NCBI RefSeq assembly: GCF_946479605.1
Contig: NZ_CAMLGT010000034.1
Coordinates: 1 to 21,383, forward strand
Direction: 5' to 3'
Length of the DNA stretch: 21,383 bases
DNA from: an uncultured Lacibacter sp.
GTDB taxonomy: Bacteria; Bacteroidota; Bacteroidia; Chitinophagales; Chitinophagaceae
Part shown: positions 6,892 to 13,678 of the stretch, piece by piece
Numbering within the stretch: position 1 is the stretch's first letter
How the letters are laid out: the number at the start of each line of letters is the position of its first letter
The notes under the pieces: model-generated
Told to the model about the DNA's origin: nothing
The model's input: the letters and a program-made list of their open reading frames with translations, nothing else
Databases searched by the model: none
Made by a program: the position numbers and the translations under genes

Positions 6892-7800
6892 TTAGAAATA
6901 ACCATTCTTCTTTCTGTCTTCCATTGCTGCTTCCGTTACCTTGTCATCAATACGTGTTTCACCACGTTCGCTGATGCGTGTAGCAATGATCTCTTCAATC
7001 ACTTCATCAAGGTTTGTTGCGCTTGATTCAACCGCAGCAGTACAAGTCATATCTCCCACTGTACGATAACGTACACGTTTGGTTATGATAGTATCTTCAG
7101 CAGAAGGCTGCACAAACTCACTCATGGCTACTAACTGGCCATCGTGTACGATCACTTCACGATCGTGTGCAAAATAAATAGAAGGCAGGTCGATCTTTTC
7201 CTGACGGATATAATTCCAGATATCTAATTCAGTCCAGTTACTGATGGGGAATACACGAACGTTCTCACCTTTATGAATACGACCATTGTAAATATTCCAC
7301 AGTTCAGGACGCTGCAGTTTAGGATTCCATTGACCAAACTCATCACGCACAGAAAAAATGCGCTCTTTTGCACGGGCTTTCTCCTCATCTCTGCGGGCAC
7401 CGCCAATACATGCATCAAATGCAAATTCTTCAATGGTATCAAGCAATGTATACGTTTGTAACCAGTTACGGCTCGGGAACTTTCCTTTGGGTTCGGTAAG
7501 GCTGCGTTGTTTGATGGTGTCTTCCACCTTACGCACCACCAATGTAGCTCCTACTTTGTTTGCCAGCCAGTCACGAAATTCCAATGCTTCGGGAAAGTTG
7601 TGACCAGTGTCGATGTGTACAAGAGGAAAAGGAATTTTACCGGGAGCAAATGCTTTTTTGGCCAGGTGAACCATTACAATGGAATCTTTACCACCACTGA
7701 ACAAAAGGGCCGGTTTTTCAAACTGTGCTGCCACTTCACGGAAAATCTGGATACTCTCCGCTTCCAACTGCTGCAGATAATCTAAATGATACTGACTCAT
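6892..7800 (-). CDS. cysD: Sulfate adenylyltransferase subunit 2
   Basis: The 302-residue catalytic subunit of ATP sulfurylase, a PP-loop ATP pyrophosphatase. The PP-loop SGGKDS is at residues 35-40. Other family hallmarks follow: PLVHIDTGHNFPEALEFRD, CIGGARRDEEKARAKERIFS, FPISNWTELDIWNYI, and the conserved C-terminal end MEDRKKNGYF. It forms a heterodimer with CysN, encoded next. It has its own promoter element and operator in the 103-nt gap after cysH, so it can be controlled apart from the metY-cysH run. Length matches E. coli CysD (302). Confidence 0.98.
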   Translation of the reverse strand: MSQYHLDYLQQLEAESIQIFREVAAQFEKPALLFSGGKDSIVMVHLAKKAFAPGKIPFPLVHIDTGHNFPEALEFRDWLANKVGATLVVRKVEDTIKQRSLTEPKGKFPSRNWLQTYTLLDTIEEFAFDACIGGARRDEEKARAKERIFSVRDEFGQWNPKLQRPELWNIYNGRIHKGENVRVFPISNWTELDIWNYIRQEKIDLPSIYFAHDREVIVHDGQLVAMSEFVQPSAEDTIITKRVRYRTVGDMTCTAAVESSATNLDEVIEEIIATRISERGETRIDDKVTEAAMEDRKKNGYF

Positions 7801-7816
7801 AATCTCTTTTTATTAA

Positions 7817-7833
7817 CCTACCTACTAGGTAGA
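7817..7833. promoter_or_regulatory. Sulfur-regulon palindrome, site 6
   Basis: CCTAC-CTACTAG-GTAGA, matching YCTAC-N7-RTAGR. The spacer itself extends an inner palindrome (CTACCTACTAGGTAG). It lies 16 bp before the cysD ATG and roughly +7 to +23 from the predicted transcription start. Confidence 0.7.
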
Positions 7834-7844
7834 ATTCTCTTTCA

Positions 7845-7852
7845 CAAAGATA
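7845..7852 (-). promoter_or_regulatory. -7 element of the cysD promoter
   Basis: TATCTTTG (7852-7845) fits TAnnTTTG exactly. I see no TTTG 18-21 nt upstream, so the -33 part is weak. Start would be near 7840, upstream of the operator. Confidence 0.5.
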
Positions 7853-7903
7853 AGCATCAAAGTGCCTAACATTTGTTTTTGTTACGCAAACATTTGCGTT
7901 CTG

Positions 7904-8638
7904 TCAGGAATTTGATGCGGTATTGACATCGCTGTGTACATGCAGTCCGCATTCCTTGTTGCTTTTATCTTCCCACCACCAGCGGCCGGCACGAAAATCT
8001 TCTCCCGGGCGGATGGCTCTTGTACAAGGAGCGCAACCAATGCTTACAAACCCTTTATCGTGCAAGGAATTATAAGGAACATGGTTTTCACGGATGAACT
8101 GGTTCAGTTCTTCCCATGTCCAATGAAGGATGGGGTGAAATTTAATGATCTGGTTACTCTCGTCCCATTCCAGTTGCGATGTGTGCTGCCGTTCGGGGCT
8201 TTGCTCGGCACGCAAACCTGTGATCCAGATCTGTTTTCCCTTTAATGCCCGCTTCAATGGTTCCACTTTACGAATGCCACAACACGCTTTACGGTTATCA
8301 GTTGATTCGTAAAATGCGTTGGGGCCTTTCTCCGTAACATATTGCTGTAACGCTTCTGCATTGGGATAATAGGCATGAATAGGTTGATTGTATGCTTCCA
8401 GTGTTGAACGCCATGTGCTGTATGTTTCAGTGAACATGCGGCCTGTGTCCAAAGTAAACACATCAATGGGCAATTGCTGGTTAAAAATGAGATGGCTGAT
8501 GGCTTGATCTTCTAATCCAAAGCTGGTAGAAAAAACAATGCTGCCTTTAAAACGCTCACTCAATAAACGAAGAGCTGCCGCAGGTGTTTGATCCTGCAGC
8601 AGATTTTCCAGTTCAGTTATTTTTTGTTGTAAACTCAT
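7904..8638 (-). CDS. cysH: Assimilatory APS reductase (4Fe-4S type)
   Basis: A 244-residue member of the CysH family that reduces activated sulfate to sulfite using thioredoxin. It has the STSFGLEDQ loop (37-45), TGLRAEQSPER (140-150) and the catalytic Cys in ECGLH (C230). The four cluster cysteines CC (119-120) and CAPC (C202, C205) are present. In this family they mark enzymes that bind a 4Fe-4S cluster and use APS; E. coli-type PAPS reductases lack them. The absence of cysC in the window fits. It starts 2 nt after the hom stop, so it is translated from the metY-metX-hom-cysH message. Substrate is inferred from the Cys pattern. Confidence 0.95.
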   Translation of the reverse strand: MSLQQKITELENLLQDQTPAAALRLLSERFKGSIVFSTSFGLEDQAISHLIFNQQLPIDVFTLDTGRMFTETYSTWRSTLEAYNQPIHAYYPNAEALQQYVTEKGPNAFYESTDNRKACCGIRKVEPLKRALKGKQIWITGLRAEQSPERQHTSQLEWDESNQIIKFHPILHWTWEELNQFIRENHVPYNSLHDKGFVSIGCAPCTRAIRPGEDFRAGRWWWEDKSNKECGLHVHSDVNTASNS

Positions 8639-8640
8639 GA

Positions 8641-9903
8641 TCAGTTAAAGTTTAAACCTGCCAGTTCAAGACTCTTTTTTTTCAACTTACGCACTTCCAC
8701 ATCTTCAATAATCGGTTCTGGCGACAGAATGAGCGATGTGCCGTTTTCACGCCACCAGTTATTTTCTTTCAACTCAGTTGCATGCAACACACCCACTAAA
8801 TATTTTCGATCGCTTTCTGCATGCCATTCTTCAATCCATTCAAATTTTTCTTTGGGAATGAAATTCCAGTCATCAAAACTCAGGTACACTTTCAGATAAT
8901 AATCGTTTGTGAGTTCATTTGGCTGATGATAATACAGTTTCTTGTACTCATACTTATAATCGTAACGCAAAGCCGAAATATCACTCAACACAGCTGATGC
9001 AGTGGGAAATGAACCGGCACCTTTGCCATAAAAGAATTGCTTGTCAGAAAACGAACTTTCCACAACTGCACCGTTGTACTCATTTTTCACAAAGCTCAAA
9101 TGATCATCGTGCTTTACAAACTGAGGCAATACAAATGCTGCTACTTTGCCATTCTGCAATTTCTTGGCCTGGCCTACCAAGCGAATCTCAAGATTTTTTT
9201 CACGGCCAACAGCTGCATCAGAACCTTGTATGTTTTGAATGCCAGTGAACAATACATCTTCCACTTTTGAAACCACACCGTAAGCATGTAATAAAAGGAT
9301 CACCCATTTATTTACGGCATCCCATCCATCCACATCAAGTGTTGGATCAGCTTCAGCAAAACCTAATTGTTGTGCCTGTAACAATGCCTGTTTAAAATCA
9401 AGTTTCTCTTCAAACATTTTTGTGAGAATATAGTTGGTGCTGCCGTTTACAATACCACGTATGCCATGTAACAGATCGTTATCATAATACTCTTCAAGAT
9501 TGCGGATAACAGGAATCGATGCACAGGCAGAAGCCTCATACAGGAACGAAAGCCCTGTTTCTGTTTGCAGTTTCAAAAGTTCAGATAAATGTTCAGCAAT
9601 CATTTTTTTGCTGGCACTAACTACTTCTTTCCCGTTCTTCAATGCTGTTGATACAATGTAAAAAGCCGGTTCACTTTCGTTAATTACTTCCACTACTACA
9701 TTGATCTCCGGATCATTTAAAATTACATCCCTGTCGGTTGTAAATAACTCATCCGGGGCATTCCGTTTTTTGTTAGGGTTTTTGATACATATTTTTTTTA
9801 TGCGTGCATTCAACGATTCGGTCTGATGCAAAACTTTGTATAAACCTTCGCCTACTACTCCAAAACCAAAAAGCCCGATCACTAACTGTTTATCAGATGA
9901 CAT
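8641..9903 (-). CDS. hom: Homoserine dehydrogenase
   Basis: A 420-residue NAD(P)-dependent enzyme that reduces aspartate semialdehyde to homoserine. Seen: the dinucleotide loop GFGVVGEG (13-20), VVSASKKMIAEHL, YEASACASIPVIR, GIVNGSTNYILTKM, and the catalytic stretch GFAEADPTLDVDGWDAVNKW. The C-terminal 100 residues take the place of the usual ACT regulatory domain but look divergent, so feedback control is uncertain. It sits between metX (1 nt before its ATG) and cysH (2 nt after its stop), so its homoserine is probably meant mainly for methionine synthesis. Confidence 0.96.
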   Translation of the reverse strand: MSSDKQLVIGLFGFGVVGEGLYKVLHQTESLNARIKKICIKNPNKKRNAPDELFTTDRDVILNDPEINVVVEVINESEPAFYIVSTALKNGKEVVSASKKMIAEHLSELLKLQTETGLSFLYEASACASIPVIRNLEEYYDNDLLHGIRGIVNGSTNYILTKMFEEKLDFKQALLQAQQLGFAEADPTLDVDGWDAVNKWVILLLHAYGVVSKVEDVLFTGIQNIQGSDAAVGREKNLEIRLVGQAKKLQNGKVAAFVLPQFVKHDDHLSFVKNEYNGAVVESSFSDKQFFYGKGAGSFPTASAVLSDISALRYDYKYEYKKLYYHQPNELTNDYYLKVYLSFDDWNFIPKEKFEWIEEWHAESDRKYLVGVLHATELKENNWWRENGTSLILSPEPIIEDVEVRKLKKKSLELAGLNFN

Positions 9904-9904
9904 A

Positions 9905-10957
9905 TTACTTGATTAATTGTTTTTTTAAATCTGTTTTCTGTGTTTGTTGTAAAAAATGATGAATGGCTTTGTTGATCTGATCGTATTCCAACAGGAAACC
10001 ATCATGACCATAAAACGATTCAATACTCTTGAAATGTGCATCATTGATTGTATTGGCAAGGAACTGTTGTTCGCTGATGGGGAACAACAGATCATTACTG
10101 ATACCAATGACCAATGTTTTTGCCGTAATTTCTTTCAATGCCAACTCAATGGATGTGCGGCTGCGACCTACATTATGCGAATCCATTCCTTTACTTAGAA
10201 AATAATAGCTGAATGCGTTATAACGATTCACCAATTTATCGCCCTGGTATCGCTGGTACGATTCTGCTTTAAAATTTTCCAGCACATCATTTGTCTCTTC
10301 TATCTGGCTGATGCCATACGCATCGTAATGACGATAAGAAAGTAATGCAATACTGCGTGCTGCCTTTAAACCTGCCTGCCCGGCATCGGCACTTTTATTT
10401 TTCCATGTAACATCTGCTTCAATCGCCAAACGTTGCGATGCATTGAATGCAACGCCCCATGCAGAATGATAAGCGTTTGTTGCAATTGGAATAATATGCT
10501 CGAAGAGTTGTGGCTCTTCAATAGCCCACTCCAGCAACTGCTGACCACCCATGCTGCCACCAATGCCAATATGTATCCGTTCAATACCCAATGCTTTGCG
10601 CAGCGGGTCGTATGCACGCACCATATCACGTGGAGTAAACCAGGGAAATTCATGATAGTACGGTTCATTCGTCAAAGGATTGGTATCCAGCGGACCAATA
10701 CTGCCGTAAGCGCTGCCAGGCATGTTCACACAAACAATAAAATAGTTTGCAGGATCAAATAACTTTCCCTCGCCCACCATACCACTCCACCATTCTGATG
10801 GATCGCTGTTTGCTGTTAACGCATGAAAAACCCACACTACATTGTTTTTTGCTTCATTCAGCTCCCCAAAAGTTGTATAAGCCAAATGATATTCATTCAA
10901 CAATGCGCCGGACTCCAGTCTGAATGGTTTATTGTATGTAAAAACTTGTGTTGACAT
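9905..10957 (-). CDS. metX: Homoserine O-acetyltransferase
   Basis: A 350-residue alpha/beta-hydrolase-fold acyltransferase that acetylates homoserine from acetyl-CoA, giving the acceptor used by MetY. The nucleophile elbow is GIGGSMGGQQ with S135. The triad is completed by D289 (GISNDLLFP) and H318 (YGHDGFLLE). HALTAN near residue 45 and NMPGSAYGSIGP (78-89) are typical of MetX. The family includes succinyl-specific members that cannot be excluded by eye, but pairing with an O-acetylhomoserine sulfhydrylase points to acetyl. It starts 36 nt after the metY stop and ends 1 nt before hom. Confidence 0.95.
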   Translation of the reverse strand: MSTQVFTYNKPFRLESGALLNEYHLAYTTFGELNEAKNNVVWVFHALTANSDPSEWWSGMVGEGKLFDPANYFIVCVNMPGSAYGSIGPLDTNPLTNEPYYHEFPWFTPRDMVRAYDPLRKALGIERIHIGIGGSMGGQQLLEWAIEEPQLFEHIIPIATNAYHSAWGVAFNASQRLAIEADVTWKNKSADAGQAGLKAARSIALLSYRHYDAYGISQIEETNDVLENFKAESYQRYQGDKLVNRYNAFSYYFLSKGMDSHNVGRSRTSIELALKEITAKTLVIGISNDLLFPISEQQFLANTINDAHFKSIESFYGHDGFLLEYDQINKAIHHFLQQTQKTDLKKQLIK

Positions 10958-10993
10958 CGTCTGTATATCGTCTTTGAATCTTAATTTTTCTGA

Positions 10994-12355
<1,362 letters not shown>

Positions 12356-12388
12356 TTAAAAAGAAGAGAAAACCGTTGTGTGATACCT

Positions 12389-12401
12389 CCCCTTTGCGGG
12401 G
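12389..12401 (-). other. C4/G4 hairpin in the metY leader
   Basis: CCCC-GCAAA-GGGG on the minus strand, between the leader ORF stop and metY. A pyrimidine-rich run with T5 follows about 20-30 nt later. It is not a clean intrinsic terminator but may take part in an attenuation switch. The GGGGAGGT on its 3' side resembles a Shine-Dalgarno sequence, but no start codon follows at a useful distance. Confidence 0.45.
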
Positions 12402-12414
12402 TCGGAAATAGATA

Positions 12415-12434
12415 TGTATGCCTTACGGCATACA
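12415..12434 (-). other. Hairpin overlapping the leader-ORF stop codon
   Basis: An 8-bp perfect stem, TGTATGCC against GGCATACA, with loop GTAA. The leader TAA stop lies in the loop and the last Cys codon at the base. A ribosome paused on the Cys codons or at the stop would open or block this stem. Confidence 0.6.
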
Positions 12435-12497
12435 ACAAATACAACAACACTGCATGCATGCAGTAAAAGAAGTGTGTGTATAGTTGTTGTTGTACAT
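12423..12497 (-). CDS. Cysteine-rich leader peptide upstream of metY (24 aa)
   Basis: A short ORF with ATG 12497-12495 and TAA 12425-12423. It begins MYNNNYTHTSF, and residues 13-24 read ACMQCCCICCMP: six Cys in the last eleven residues, three in a row then two. It begins about 12 nt after a predicted transcription start. TACAACAAC (codons 2-4) is a perfect 9-nt complement of GTTGTTGTA in the Cys run, and the end of the Cys run overlaps the base of the stop-codon hairpin, so alternative folds are possible. The layout fits a ribosome-mediated, cysteine-responsive attenuator of metY-metX-hom-cysH. The extra Met codons may add methionine sensing. Function is inferred; a chance ORF this rich in Cys directly behind a consensus promoter is unlikely but possible. 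Confidence 0.62.
   Translation of the reverse strand: MYNNNYTHTSFTACMQCCCICCMP
12449..12464. repeat. 16-bp perfect palindrome inside the leader ORF
   Basis: ACTGCATGCATGCAGT reads the same on both strands and encodes Thr-Ala-Cys-Met-Gln. It may be only a by-product of the coding, or a protein site or kissing-loop element in the leader RNA. Confidence 0.5.
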
Positions 12498-12514
12498 GAA
12501 TAAAGAATACTCTA

Positions 12515-12546
12515 CAAAAGTAACAGGCTTACTCTGTTTATACAAA
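12515..12546 (-). promoter_or_regulatory. Internal promoter of the metY leader, with degenerate operator
   Basis: TTTG (12546-12543), 20 nt, TACTTTTG (12522-12515): a full consensus promoter downstream of the riboswitch terminator. The -7 box lies inside TCTAC-AAAAGTA-ACAGG (plus, 12511-12527), a degenerate copy of the sulfur palindrome with one poor half. The same overlap is perfect at the TonB receptor promoter. Start is expected near 12510. Confidence 0.65.
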
Positions 12547-12659
12547 TATGATTTTGCAAAAGTTTTGCCAATGCTTTTAATAACAACTGTTTGTTTCATC
12601 TGCTTTTAATTGATCATTCTTTTCTTATCGAAGAAAGCAGGATACCGGACAAGCATGTA

Positions 12660-12700
12660 TAAAACAAAAAAGCTCATCCGATAAGATCAGATGAGCTTTT
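12660..12700 (-). terminator. SAM-riboswitch terminator
   Basis: On the minus strand AAAGCTCATC and GATGAGCTTT close an 11-nt loop, followed by TTTTTTGTTTT. The segment 12692-12680 (ATCTGATCTTATC) is complementary, with one extra base, to 12745-12734 (GATAAGTCAGAT), the 3' strand of riboswitch helix P1. That is the expected antiterminator: without SAM, P1's 3' strand pairs here and the terminator cannot form. Confidence 0.85.
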
Positions 12701-12738
12701 TGCTATGTAATTAAAAACTAGTTTGAGCTTGATATCTG

Positions 12739-12849
12739 ACTTATCTACCCACATTTCTGTGGATGGAATTGGCACCTTTCTTTCAATTTTCATTGAGAGA
12801 GGTTGCCAAGGCTTCATCGGGCCATTACCCTCTGCCTTTCTTGATAAGT
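12739..12849 (-). ncRNA. SAM-I riboswitch (S-box) aptamer
   Basis: The minus strand carries the SAM-I core in order: ACTTATC (P1 5'), AAGAAAGGCAGAGGG, TGGCCCGATGAAGCC, TTGGCAACC, GGTGCCAATTCC, a CCACA/TGTGG helix (P4), and GATAAGT (P1 3'). The two ends pair over 7 bp. Binding of S-adenosylmethionine stabilises P1 and lets the downstream terminator form, switching off the methionine genes. The metY ATG is about 420 nt downstream. A small CCCGT/ACGGG hairpin (12852-12866) precedes the aptamer. Confidence 0.95.
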
Positions 12850-12885
12850 AGTCCCGTAATGAACGGGAGTTTTAAAGAACTGTTG

Positions 12886-12918
12886 CAAAAGTAGGTACAA
12901 AAGACGCAAACCGCCAAA
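12886..12918 (-). promoter_or_regulatory. Promoter of the SAM riboswitch transcript
   Basis: TTTG (12918-12915), 21 nt, TACTTTTG (12893-12886). The predicted start near 12880 is about 30 nt before the riboswitch P1 helix. Confidence 0.6.
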
Positions 12919-12937
12919 TTTGTTTCGCTAACAATAG

Positions 12938-13396
12938 TTACAATGCTGGCTGAATTTCTCTTGTAAGTATTAATGCCGCAAGTACCGATGGAATGAGAGC
13001 CCGCAGGTGGGCCTTCTTTTCCTGATCGGTTTCGTATGCTACAGGAATGGTGGCACATAACTTTTTCTCTGGTACTGCTTCACTCTCCAGCATTACTTTA
13101 ATTTCATCCTGGTCATGTATTGTAAACCGGAACTGATCATGCTGTTCAGTAACAGCCGATCCTTTTTTCATTTGTCCGTCGTCGTACTGGATACGGCCAA
13201 GCGTGTAACCATACTCGTTACGAACAAACTGAAACAGGCGGTTAAATACCCGTTTACCAATGAAAATGCTGCGTTTGATCATCCCGTTTTCCAACCGGAA
13301 GCTTTCCGTTGCAGGATTTACTTTTAAGGTAAAACGATGTTCCTCGTTGCCGTCATGAAAGATCATTGGAACGGCGTTGTAAACTGCTATACCCAT
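12938..13396 (-). CDS. Hypothetical protein, 152 aa
   Basis: I do not recognise this protein. It starts MGIAVYNAVPMIFHDGNEEH and is a soluble, mixed-charge protein with no signal peptide or membrane segment. The middle (FIGKRVFNRLFQFVRNEYGY) is basic and aromatic. The last part (AHLRALIPSVLAALIL) is the only hydrophobic stretch. It lies alone on the minus strand between the riboswitch promoter (20 nt after its stop) and the divergent uvrA. The reading frame is long for this composition and starts with ATG, so I think it is real. A link to sulfur metabolism is not suggested by the protein itself. Confidence 0.65.
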   Translation of the reverse strand: MGIAVYNAVPMIFHDGNEEHRFTLKVNPATESFRLENGMIKRSIFIGKRVFNRLFQFVRNEYGYTLGRIQYDDGQMKKGSAVTEQHDQFRFTIHDQDEIKVMLESEAVPEKKLCATIPVAYETDQEKKAHLRALIPSVLAALILTREIQPAL

Positions 13397-13678
13397 ACAT
13401 GTAAGTTTTTGCTTTAATAGTTGGCTTGGCTAAATCAACATTAAGTTAACACGAAGCAGGCCAAACCCAAACCTCATACCTGCTTAGTTTTCCACATCAC
13501 ACAAAATTAATATTGTCTTTTTCTGCTGCTGTGGAGTGCATGCTCAAGCTTGCGGCAAAAAGATTCAACAGCCAACTGTTTGAAAACCATTACCAGCCGG
13601 TTGCAAAAACCTAATAACTTTAGCAATGGATTTCATAGTAAATTCGCCTTTCGGCTGAAAAAGCCGGTTTACCAAATT
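13397..13678. other. Intergenic region between the hypothetical gene and uvrA
   Basis: About 280 nt holding the divergent upstream regions. I see a CGGCT-GAAAA-AGCCG hairpin at 13652-13666, just before the uvrA ATG, and TAACTTTA (13615-13622) as a poor -7 candidate without a TTTG at the right distance. No sulfur palindrome is present. The frame stays open upstream of uvrA to a TTG at 13550, but the protein aligns with UvrA only from 13679. Confidence 0.5.

Noticed and set aside
12381..12401. GGGGAGGT in the metY leader as a ribosome binding site
   Set aside because: No start codon follows within 15 nt, and metY starts more than 60 nt later; Bacteroidota rarely rely on strong Shine-Dalgarno sites.
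12825..13058. A 77-aa minus-strand ORF rich in Cys, overlapping the riboswitch region
   Set aside because: It overlaps the hypothetical gene in another frame and the riboswitch promoter. Its cysteines are scattered, with no hairpin or leader layout.
13550..13678. A longer N-terminus for uvrA, starting at TTG 13550
   Set aside because: The extra 43 residues do not look like UvrA, the start would be a TTG, and MSDTNNELIEVSGARVHNLK at 13679 fits the family start.
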